A DNA stretch of 64,000 bases from Morchella semilibera. Lineage: Eukaryota; Ascomycota; Pezizomycetes; Pezizales; Morchellaceae. A program made the position numbers and the translations under genes. Within the stretch, counting starts at the first letter, position 1, and each line of letters starts with the position of its first letter. Where the stretch lies: assembly GCA_009192285.1 (NCBI GenBank), contig WBVU01000021.1, positions 340,995 through 404,994 of the forward strand, in the 5' to 3' direction. Shown here in pieces: positions 36,141-45,683 of the stretch. A model generated the notes under the pieces. The model saw nothing but the letters and a program-made list of their open reading frames with translations, had not been told where the DNA came from and made no database searches.

Positions 36141-37922
36141 TCAGTACGCCGCACCCCCCCACCTCGAATCCCGCGCCCGCCCGCCCTTCCAACCCGCCAT
36201 CCACAGCGCCAAGACCCCAATCAGCACCCCCACCCCCGCAACCATCAAGCCCACCCCCACGGCCATCCCCACCGCCACCACCTCCTCCCACGCCGCCAAA
36301 GGAGCCCCGCCGGTAAGCTGCCACACACACCCATTAGCAACGCCCCAACCGGCAACGACAAGCAGGGCACAAACCTGCGCCTCCACGACCGCCATACAGT
36401 CTCGGAACCGCCCCACCAGCCCCGCCCACCACACGCGCAGCACCCCCTCCACGACCGCCACACAGTCCCAAAACCGCGCCGCCGGCCCCGCCCGTAGTAG
36501 CATCTCCTCCCCAGGCGGCACCCCCGCCGGCGCCGGCATCACCGACGACACCCCCCCAACCGGCTACCACACATTAGCACCGCAACCACCAACACACACC
36601 AGAGGGCCCAAACCTTCGCCAGCACAGCCTCCACAACAGCCGTACACTCCCTCAAGCGCTCCACCAGCCGCGCCACCCCCGCCCACGCGCCCCCTCCCGG
36701 CACCTCAACAATCACCAGCAACAACCGCGCACCCGCCAGCTGCGCCCGCCACGCCCGGAGAACCTCGCCCCCCGCTGTCTCCACGCCGTCTACCACAACC
36801 GGGTCCTACCCATCACGTCAGCGCCACACACACAGGGCAGGGGGCGGAGCAAACCCCTCTGTCGCCGCCGCGCAGCGCGGTGAGCGCCGTCTCCCAGCTT
36901 TCCACGACTGCGTCGAGACACGCGAGCAGCCAGCGCTGGACCTCGGCAGCAGTGCCCCCCGTTGGCAGCGCGACCGGCGCGGCAACGCCAACGAGCGTCC
37001 ACGGCGCCTCGTTGCCGACCGCTGGTCCATGCGTTGTCAGCGCGGCCGTGAAGCGGCGGTACGTCACGCCGCCGTCGTGAAGCACCGGATACGGGAGTGA
37101 CACGGCGTAATACTTTGCGCGTTAGTGCTACCGCAGAGGGTGGGGGGGGGGGGACATACGGATACGCCGTTGACGAGCCTGCTGACGCCCCACTCTGCGG
37201 CGTGGAGGGCGCCGCCGCACCCGGATAGGCACCGCAGCACCCATACGTCGAACGGGAAGGTGTCCCAGTGCCTCTGTGGGTCGTGGACGCCGCTCACGAG
37301 GAGTGCGGTTGCGGCTGAGGGCGTCAGTGTTGCGATGCTGAGGGTGCGGCCGCGGGTGGGCGTGGCCGTGCGCTGGGGTTGTTAGTGTGCGGACCCAGGG
37401 GGGCGGGGGGGACGTACGGGGGTTATGAGGGCGCGGAGGAAGGCGGTTGTGGCGGTGGCATCGTGGTCGGAGGAGGAGCGCACGAGGCCGAGCCAGCTGT
37501 AGTCGCGCACTACGAAGGCGGGTTCTGTGGTGGAGCCGGGGGCAGAGAAGGTGAAGTCTGGGAGGGCGTAGAGGAGCGCGGGGATGGGGGGTGGCAGGAG
37601 CGCGCTGATGTGGGCGGTTGAGCCCGGGATGCGGGGGAGGTAGGGGGGTGTTGGTTCGAGGAGGCGGGTGCTGAGGGGGGTGGGGGCGAAGGGGTAGGGG
37701 ATTGCGAACGGGAGGGGGGGTGGCGGTGGGGAGGGTGGTGGAGGTGGTGGAGCGGGTGGATCCGCGGGCGGCTCTGCGACTGTGGCCGGGGGGTCGGGGG
37801 CGGCGGGACTGGTGCTGCTTCGGCGGCGCCGACGATCGGGAGGAGCGGGAATATCAGCTCTGGAGGATCGACGTGGGCCGGCGGTGGTGGTGCTGCTGTC
37901 TCTGGCTCTGGTGTAGACGTGC
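36141..37922 (-). CDS. Paralogue 2 of the unrecognised family, extremely GC-rich
   Basis: Core exons in frame: complement of (start)-37418, 37160-37372, 36855-37112, 36614-36805 and 36141-36563. Motifs parallel paralogue 1 in order: YPFAPTPLSTRLLEP, PYLPRIP, LLYALPDFTF, FLRALITP, LTPSAATALLVSGV, WDTFPFDVWVLRCL, YYAVSLPYP and GNEAPWTLVGVAAPVALP. The first two core introns sit at the same places as in paralogue 1. The C-terminal part holds imperfect helical repeats (LRECTAVVEA, FWDCVAVVEG, FRDCMAVVEA) and a long hydrophobic segment, VVAVGMAVGVGLMVAGVGVL. The sense strand is strongly G-rich. The natural ATG (about 37922, MSTSTPEPET) is out of frame with the core, as in paralogue 1. The donor of the fourth intron is uncertain. 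The plus-strand ORF over 35896-37080 is a composition shadow. Confidence 0.62.
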
Positions 37923-38537
37923 TCATAACCCTTCTCCGTCGCCGTGTCATTGTGTGTTGTGAAGGTGTGTGGGCGGAGGTGCAGAAGACACAGTGTGATG
38001 TGGTGGTTGCCTGATGCGCTTGTGTGGCGGTGGCTGGGGCTGGGGCTGGGGCGGGTTGTATGCAGCGACAGAGTGTGTAACTTGGAGAATATGCGCAAGG
38101 TAAATTTGTCTCCCAATCTGGCAATTGTAAATGTGGACTTGCGCACCCGACCTGTGATGAGAGTACATGTGGACAAGTAGGGGAATATCACACACCCGCA
38201 GCACGAGCTTGCGTCCTTGTCAGTCCCCCCAGGCTACAACCGAAGAACAAAGATCGAGTACCCGTATCAGGGAGTGTAGAGCCCTTTCTCACACAAAGAT
38301 GAACGTGTCAACGAGGGATTCTGTCCGCAGCTCGTGCATTTTACGTCATGTTGAAAAGCTGTTTCTTCATAGCGGTGTGAAACACTTTAGCTCTGTGGGT
38401 TAGGGTTCGGAGATGTATGTCGCCCTGAGTAGTTACAAGTTCGATGCTTTCCCGCAGGAAGTTCTCTACTGTGTAGCTTTCTTCCCACCCGCTGCCTACT
38501 CCGCGATATGTCCCGCGGGGTCCGGCCCGCTTCGTTC

Positions 38538-40712
38538 CGGGGGGAGTGAGAAAACGTTTATGATACCATGTAAAGCCGGGGGGGTTGGTTTACAATACCA
38601 TGACCCGCTAAAAAATACCATGACAAGGAAACTTTGAAGCAATAAAATACAAAGCAATAAAATACAAAGTGACTATCTGCTAATTTACTTAAAAGTACGG
38701 ATCCTACAACTCCTGGCATTATGCCCACTCTGCCCGCAACTAGAGCATTGTTGTTGGATTTTCCCAGTAGCACGGCTCCTCTGGCCAATAACTCCTCTGG
38801 CCTTCTTTCTCTTTCCTATAGTAACCCGACCAGTTGGGGCTATAACAGTCATTCTGGCCTCTAGTATAGGGTCCTCAAATCGCTCCTCCACATTGGCAGC
38901 TGGTGTAGCGCCGATACTAGTGCCGAGAATAGCGCCAAGATTTTCCGGTGGGTTGTTTAACTCTTGGGTTTGAGGTTCCGCTAATGTTGTTAGGAAGGCG
39001 GTAGGGCGAAGATTTTCTGAATAAGTACTTTTCCAAGTGTCCGTAAGAAAGGCTGCAGATATGTATGCATCCAGACGGTGTCCAAGAGCATAGATAAAGG
39101 CGATTGCATGTTGGCAAGGAATATCACAGTTCTGAAACTCTCGGCAGGAACAGGTGCGGGCCTCCAAATTAACAGTCCAAACTAAATTCTCCGGTCCAGG
39201 TTTGATAACAAGCGCATTTTGATCATCACCCCTCCGGACCAGGAACTGTCTAGCGGTTTGACGTTCTTGTATAAGGATCTTTTCACAATACGGGGTAAAG
39301 ATTTTTCCAGCTGCAATATTTTTTGACGCCTCCAGTTTAGCAAATCTTGACTCCATTAGGTAGTGCCAAATCTCTTGAAGAAGCTCAAGGGCTGGTAGTT
39401 CTCTTGCTTTTCCTAAGATTGAATTCATCGCTTCAGCTGCATTTGATGTTTTTTGACCAAATCTTCTGCTTACTCCACCTGGAATAAATGCGGTAACCCA
39501 CATTTTCCTGTCAATACTTAGCAAATAATCCGCAGCAGACCCTTGTTCTTGCCGTAATCGATTTATTGCTGTAAAATAATCTGTTTCTGAAACTGCATTT
39601 GCAGCTTTCCAGAAATACATCTCATTTGTTTGTCCATATCGGCGTAGAAAGTTCTGCCGGAGGTGTTCAAGACAATACAGCCTAACTATTCCATTTCCAA
39701 GCACATCCATTCCTGACAGTAGTCCTTTATCGCGATCACTCATTATAGTTGCAGTACAGATGTCGGGTATTGCGGCTTTTAGGTGGTGAAAAAAATATGA
39801 CCATGATTCGATATTCTCGCTTTCCACAATTGCCCAAGCGAGTAACAGATAATCATTGTTTGCATCCACTGTAACGGCTAATAGGAGGGTCTGTTGATAG
39901 TGCGATTTAAGAAATGTCCCGTCAACAGCAATAAAAGGTCGGCAGTGAGAGAAAGAGATTTGAGACTGTGATGGACAGATAAAAATCCGGCGGAAATAAA
40001 CAGTAGTATTTTCGATTTGATTTGGAAGTACTTGCAAATTGCTATACAATTGCATATTTTCTTTCTGGACAGTGATGAGGTATTCTGGAATCCGTTCAAA
40101 CTGTTTTGCTTGCTGTTTTGCTTGTATTTGGAGAAGTCGGGTCCGAGTTTCGTGTGCGGCTTGATAGGTTATTTGTTCTTTATGGTGTAACTGAATAGAA
40201 TTGATAATATCCTGTGCTGTCGTGTCACGATTGACAATAAGAAGAGTGGGTACCACTCGCATTAACCAGGATTGAGAATTTGCTGTTGGCCGTGATGGTA
40301 GAGCTGCTCCTATACAAGAATGCTGCATATTTAAAATCCGTACTTGCACATCACTGTTATCCTTCTTTGTTGCAAAAACCCTCCAAGTACACCCCTCTTT
40401 GAAGGAATGACAGCAGAAATCCACGCGTTGGCGGTCCCTTAACCGAGTTCTATAGGTGAATTTATCTTTGATGGACCAATCCTGAACAACTGTCTTAAGT
40501 GCATCAAAGGATTGGAAAAACTGGCCAACCTCGCTAGGATTTGACATTGTAAATGATAGTCGATGGTTGAGGATAGAGAACTGGCTACCGTTACTAGAGT
40601 GTTTGTATTCTGTTTGGTTGTCATGGTAATTTTTCACGGGTTGTGGTACCTTAAACTTACCCCCCTGGCTTTACATGGTATCATAAACGTTTTCTCTCTG
40701 ATCGGGGGGAGT
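38538..40712 (-). mobile_element. Mutator-like (MULE) transposon, apparently complete
   Basis: The exact 10-mer CGGGGGGAGT occurs at 38538-38547 and 40703-40712 and brackets the element. Terminal inverted repeats of about 80 bp start GAGAAAACGTTTATGATACC at 38548 and, inverted, at 40696. They are perfect over the first 30 bases and imperfect after. The right end carries six extra bases between the repeat and the duplication. A 10-bp duplication suits the Mutator superfamily (8-11 bp). The single ORF fills most of the interior. Perfect duplication and an open transposase suggest recent insertion into GC-rich DNA next to paralogue 2. Confidence 0.93.
38685..40547 (-). CDS. MULE transposase
   Basis: 620 residues from the ATG at 40547 (MSNPSEVGQFF); the frame stays open upstream into the right inverted repeat but without an ATG. 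Residues 30-80 form a MuDR/WRKY-GCM1-type DNA-binding finger (FCCH..GCTWRV..QHSC). Residues 205-300 form the DDE domain: first Asp in AVDGTFLKS (about 209), second in SDRDKGL (about 271), then YCLEHLRQNF; a plausible catalytic Glu lies in SNAAEAMN (about 372). Residues 466-480 are a SWIM zinc finger (CSCREF..CQH) and 601-614 a CCHC zinc knuckle (CSSCGQSGHNARSC). This is a full-length MULE architecture without visible interruption. It would cut and paste the element by binding its terminal repeats. The stop lies about 55 bp inside the left repeat. Confidence 0.93.
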   Translation of the reverse strand: MSNPSEVGQFFQSFDALKTVVQDWSIKDKFTYRTRLRDRQRVDFCCHSFKEGCTWRVFATKKDNSDVQVRILNMQHSCIGAALPSRPTANSQSWLMRVVPTLLIVNRDTTAQDIINSIQLHHKEQITYQAAHETRTRLLQIQAKQQAKQFERIPEYLITVQKENMQLYSNLQVLPNQIENTTVYFRRIFICPSQSQISFSHCRPFIAVDGTFLKSHYQQTLLLAVTVDANNDYLLLAWAIVESENIESWSYFFHHLKAAIPDICTATIMSDRDKGLLSGMDVLGNGIVRLYCLEHLRQNFLRRYGQTNEMYFWKAANAVSETDYFTAINRLRQEQGSAADYLLSIDRKMWVTAFIPGGVSRRFGQKTSNAAEAMNSILGKARELPALELLQEIWHYLMESRFAKLEASKNIAAGKIFTPYCEKILIQERQTARQFLVRRGDDQNALVIKPGPENLVWTVNLEARTCSCREFQNCDIPCQHAIAFIYALGHRLDAYISAAFLTDTWKSTYSENLRPTAFLTTLAEPQTQELNNPPENLGAILGTSIGATPAANVEERFEDPILEARMTVIAPTGRVTIGKRKKARGVIGQRSRATGKIQQQCSSCGQSGHNARSCRIRTFK

Positions 40713-42136
40713 ATGTAAAAGACAAAACACACGGCACCCCCCTCCACCCAGGGCTGCGCAGAGGGGTTCGGCGCGTTTGTGTGGTGGCGGGCGCGGCATG
40801 TAGAGCTTGGTACGATGTTGGGAGCGGGGTGTAACGGCAGCAACCATGCAAACGTGGGTATCATACTTCCTCATCCAGGCTGCTTCTGCGCTGTGTCGAG
40901 CGTGGTGGAGGTTCCGGGTGCCCATACGGGATTTTGTATCGCAGCGGTGTGGTGGAACTCGTTTCGTTCCCGGGGGTCCGGGTGTGGGTCGCCTACCCCA
41001 CTGTCCGCGCGCCGACGTACACCCATCTGTGCGAATATGTGTACTGTCGATAGCGAGAAAGAGCGTCGCACCCCGACAGCATAGCACCACCACCCACGAG
41101 ACCGAAGGGCTCTAGCTGGATGGACGCAGCCGACCTTGCACGGTGTCGGTACGGGGTGCGGCGCGACATTGCCAACACGCCGCGACCCGAGGCCCGCGCA
41201 GGCTGTCTGTCCGATGTGCTCAACGCCGGACTTGACTGGCGTCGGCGCTGTCTGCGCGGGCTGATCGGCCTTCTAGCGGCTGCTCGGTGGATCACGTGAT
41301 ATGCGAGTGACGATTAGTGACCGAGTGATTGCGCATGACAAGTAGTCGTTCTAGAACCGCACTGGCTGCTCCGCGGGGCTCTTGTCCAGCCGCTGTTGGG
41401 AGCCGGCGGATGTATGGCGGATTCGTGTGGCGGACGCAGGTTGTCTGTAGTAGCCGTCTCGCGTCGGGTGGGTCGGCATGTGCGGTGGTGGGTGACGGGT
41501 TCTGTACAGCGCGGAAAGCGGGTGCATGGGCGCACAGGGTGAAGAGGTTGTTGGGAGCGGGTGTGCGGTGTGCATGGATGGCTGCCGTGGGAGCCCGGGA
41601 GTGCGCCCGGCCTGCAACGCGCGGTTAGCGGTGGTGTATAGGCGGCCTGGGGGCCCAAATGTGCCCATTGTCTACCCATACCCTTGCGAGCATTGCCGGC
41701 CACGGTGTGCCGCCGGGGCAAAAGGCCTCCTGTTGGTTCGTTAATATACGATGCCATAATCTTTCCTAGGTGAGGACGCACGCTCGGAAAAACACAAAAA
41801 GCAGAAACGGACCAGGATCGGGCAGGGTAAAGAAAACAGAAAAGGGAAACACCCAACAACCATCGGCAGCTGTAGGCAGCTTGCGGCACAAAGGTAACAC
41901 ATGGGAGACAATATTACAACCACCACGCGGGGAGAAGAAACGATCCCCTGCGCCGGAACAGCTGCGGGGGCCATCCGGGGGCCTGCAGAATGTTGGTAGG
42001 GTGCGGGATCAGGTATCCCTGGTCCAGTCTACTACAAAGCCAAATATATTGGAAGTACTTTTTGTTGTCTTTGGTGATAGTTACTTAGTCGTGGTACTTT
42101 CAAAGACCCAAAGGGGGGAGAAGAAATTATTTATTA

Positions 42137-42222
42137 GAGCGTTTGGCAACACCCAAAATTCCCAAATCTTGAGCTCCTGGCAGGCTACCCACGCCAGAAA
42201 CCGGTCGCCAGACTCAACCTTG
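42137..42222. mobile_element. Diverged copy of the TAGAGCGTTTGGCAAC MITE
   Basis: It begins TTAGAGCGTTTGGCAACACC and matches the inverted sequence of the 22300-22407 copy through GAGCTCCTGG and AACCGGTCGCCA. The far end has no recognisable inverted terminus. Confidence 0.5.
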
Positions 42223-43984
42223 GCAGATATCATCTAAAATAGTCAAGAGACGTGTTTCTGGGCACTTGGCTCCCTCTAGCCTAAAATCTGAAATTTTTGA
42301 AGTCCTGTTGATTGCTGACCCGGTGATGACTGTGTTCCCGGTGAAACCGTAGATGGCAACCGTCCCATCCCCCTTTCCCGGGAGTGGCAAGGTGGTGATT
42401 CCCAAAATTGGCGTTTATGCGGTGAAACAGCGTTGTCGGATTGTTAGATGCCCGCGGACTCTACCGGAATGTAAATTTTTTGATTGGTTTATAGGGTAGG
42501 GTTTTGTAAAAGGGAGTTGGAGTCATTTCCATGGTGTCTTTTTCTCACCGCTTTTCTGATGTTTATATTATTTTGAACATAATGTTTTAAGAGAAAAAGC
42601 ACTGTAAATGTTTCAGATGGAACTAAGGATTCATCATTGGATTCTTTTACCCGTAGCTCAAGGTTTTTGATCCCTTTAAATAACACGTTAAGAGTGATAA
42701 GCGTAGATGATGTATTTTTTGATCGGTTTACATAGAGAATAGGATCTTTCCGAACGCACAGAAATGCCCAAAGCAGCTTAGTGAGCCCAGATTATCACGG
42801 ATAAGACAGGACATCCGAACGGGTCCTTCTATGGTCATGGTGACCGTCTTTCATGTATATGCCCAAACAAAAAAATCAGAACTCTACTAGGTGCTGTACC
42901 TCGGACGTGCAGACCACATTTTATTTTCTAGTGAGTACATATTAACCTAGTCTCGCATTTATGGCGTAAATACCAACCACAATGTACGTATGCAGAATTC
43001 TATGTCTAGAAATGAGATGGGTAATCCAGGAAACACAGAGCATAATCTAGCTCACGTGCCCGGTTTCCTAAGGTAGTAAAAGCACTGCGATGCATGTATC
43101 TCGAGGCAATGTGCTGACCCCAAAATGGCTTTGGGTAGCATCCACCTCCCATCCAGGGTTGGATCACCATCCCCTAGCAAGCGCGGGTACCAGTGATGCC
43201 CCCGTAGCTACATATCCACCTGGAAAAGATGAAGCATAAAGTGTAGTGATGTATTCTTCTTGGTGGGAGGAAGGGAAGACTCGCTCTGCTAATTCTATTA
43301 ATACCATAAGTGGGAAACAGCAAAGCTAACTCTTTCAATGATTGTGATCTGTTGAGATCCCCTGTCCGCCAACACCCTGTGTTAATCTTTACTTAGTGAG
43401 CGACTGTAGCTTGAGTTTGCTGGTAAATGTTTTTCTAAGCTACGCCAGCGCGGAGTTAGCGTCGCACAAATTCTCCAACCACGAGAGGAAAATATAATGG
43501 GCTATGTAGCCTATACATCCAGGCTCTCACCTCTCTACATAAGAAGGCCACTTCACTCCCACCCTCTCCGGCGTCAATGGCGCAACAGAGAGGCCCTAAC
43601 CCATGTCACAAAACCATATGATCTTTGTGATCAGGGGCTTTCAGTTGACCCCTGTTTTCCATTTTCAACGTGAGATAGAAACTCACGCAGCCAAGGGTCT
43701 GCCATTAGCACATTGAACTATCCACAAACGCAGCAGCAGACTGAGAAATACTCGAGGACAGAATATTTAGCATTGAGTATTTAGCAGAAAGTGACATGTC
43801 AGCCGCAGAGGCAGACGCAGTCTTATCTGCATGAGTTTCCCTTTCACTTTGGAAAGCCTCTATTAGAGACTTTAGCCACGGGTGTGAAAGGCAACGAACA
43901 AAAAATTATTAACTCCCAAGACTATGCTGCATGCGTTTGGCCTGCACAGAGGCCACAAGTACCCTGAGAAGGAGATCATAGCAT

Positions 43985-44040
43985 GACGTTAGTTAGGGTT
44001 TAGTTAGTTAGTTAGGGTTAGTTAGGGTTAGTTAGGGTTC
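43985..44040 (+). repeat. Degenerate telomere-like array
   Basis: Mixed GTTAG and GTTAGGG units (TTAGTTAGGGTTTAGTTAG, then GGGTTAGTTAGGGTTAG). The alternation of 4- and 6-base spacing differs from the plain TTAGGG tracts at 26.7 and 35.3 kb; 34378-34408 is a shorter array of the same kind. Confidence 0.75.
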
Positions 44041-44173
44041 GAATATATCTCCATGTGTACCCTTAAGTCTTGTAGTTGAAACCATAATATCAAATCCTAC
44101 TTGAATCCAACTTGCATGTCTTGGAAGTCTTGGGAATAAATTATTTCTGTCCGTTGATGGCTAAAAGACTTTA

Positions 44174-44340
44174 TTGATTGGTACTTCATACATGCATGCA
44201 GCCCGTAGGCTATGGAAAGGGTGAAATTAATGAAGTAAACAAAAAAAAAAGGCTATTGAAAAGCCTTTCCCCCCCCCCGCTCACCGGACGCAGGGTCAAT
44301 CTTTCCTTGTCAGAAGAAATGAAAACAAACAAAAAAAAAA
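44174..44340 (-). repeat. Long copy of the A-tailed retroposon family, interrupted
   Basis: GCAGCCCGTAGGCTATGG (44198-44215) and a body ending GACGCAGGGTCAATCTTTCC match the 26.8-kb copy. The two halves are separated by about 40 bp containing ATGAAGTAAACAAAAAAAAA, which resembles the A-tailed end of another copy. This suggests one copy inserted into or next to another. Confidence 0.5.
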
Positions 44341-45683
44341 ACCTAAGCACAAGAAAGCTTCATAGTTCGTACGCCATAATCTTTGTGAGTTAACACTTTA
44401 TTTTTTGTTAATCCATTAACGGGATGGGAACAAGACAATGTTTGAGGGCTCGACTGCAATTAAATCGGATCGGCCTCGCACGGAGGAAGAAAGGGCTGGA
44501 CAGGCTTACCATTAGCGACAGCACTAAATATCAGTACTACGACACCTCCCTCAGATTCTTCAGCGGAAGGATAATTGCATTTCAGTCCCTCCTTCACTCT
44601 ATAGTATATACCTTTCTCCTCGCACCTGGTTGTCCTTCACTCGAGGTATGGCGTAAAAGCCCTCCTGAGTGTTCTCATGTCACGTGGCTGACAGTACTTA
44701 AAGACACAAAAAGGCAGGATGAATCCTTTGATACTAGTCACTGGATATGTCGTAGAGAGAAGTAGTCCACTCAAGCATCATGGGGCTGGTTGAGACTATA
44801 CGAGGCCTAGGATGCGGATGCTAAACGCTTGTCATCGTACTTTCGATACTCATTTATATTCTAAGAAGGTGATACTGCGAATCTACTTAAAGTAGGCTCT
44901 CCTTCTGCGAGTTGGCTATAACATTAATGTGTTAATATGGCGCCGCTCTTTATCTTGTGATACTATATATAGGTCACGGAACCTACCACCACTTTCAATA
45001 GCATTATGGCAATGCTTGTCTTCAGACCTGGAGAGTTTTGTTGGGGCTTTATTTATTTATCTATTTCTACTTCATACATGGATTCAATATTGCATATATT
45101 TATTTACACCTATTGATAAGAATCAAAATGTTATACCTAATGTGGAAATGAAATTGTGAACTTGTTTTTCGATACTCTACTCAATCTATTTCGCTCGTGG
45201 TTTAGCACCAAGTCGCTCTAAGGGTAAACACCTACAGTTGAATCTCTATAAGGGTACGTTGGGACCAAAGATTGATACCTTATAGGGCATTTACCTTTAT
45301 ACCCAGAGTGGTTTTGTATGAGCAAAGCCCAGAATGGCAGTGAATACATACCCTTACAGGGCGATTGTTCTTTGGGTCTTGTAGGGGAGCCTTGTAGGGG
45401 GAGCCTTGTAGGGGGATTGGACTGTAGTTAGGAACCTGGCTATAATGGCTTCCATATACCTCGCGGCAATAATAGTATAACTTGAATTTGTATGATAAAA
45501 TATTAGGAGTGATAGTTTACAATAAATCCTTACATCCCGCCATCTAATTTTTCCCTCAATCCCCTAAACCGGGTAACCATCAGGTGCGAGGTGCAGATCT
45601 CCGTTGAATACGTCGTGGTCTTGGCTTTCGGTCCGGGCGGGCTGGCCGCTGGTTTTAGGTGGGATTCTGTTATGGCTATGTGG

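Larger units (their letters stand above)
40713..45683. other. Intergenic region, no supportable gene
   Basis: 40.7-41.8 kb is GC-rich with overlapping ORFs on both strands (longest 191 residues, minus, 41314-41889) and no recognisable motif. From 42 kb onward the DNA is AT-rich. Repeats: a MITE end at 42137, a TTAGTTAGGG array at 43985-44040, the retroposon family at 44174-44340 and a GCCTTGTAGGGGGA tandem (45380-45415). The 113-residue plus ORF at 44424-44765 is unrecognised. Confidence 0.5.

Noticed and set aside
35896-37080. 394-residue plus-strand ORF rich in Pro and Thr
   Set aside because: It lies antisense to paralogue 2, whose minus-strand exons show homology and conserved introns. 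The long plus ORF is a by-product of C-rich composition.
41314-41889. 191-residue minus ORF in GC-rich DNA
   Set aside because: Overlapped by open frames on both strands; composition is that of random GC-rich sequence and no motif is seen.
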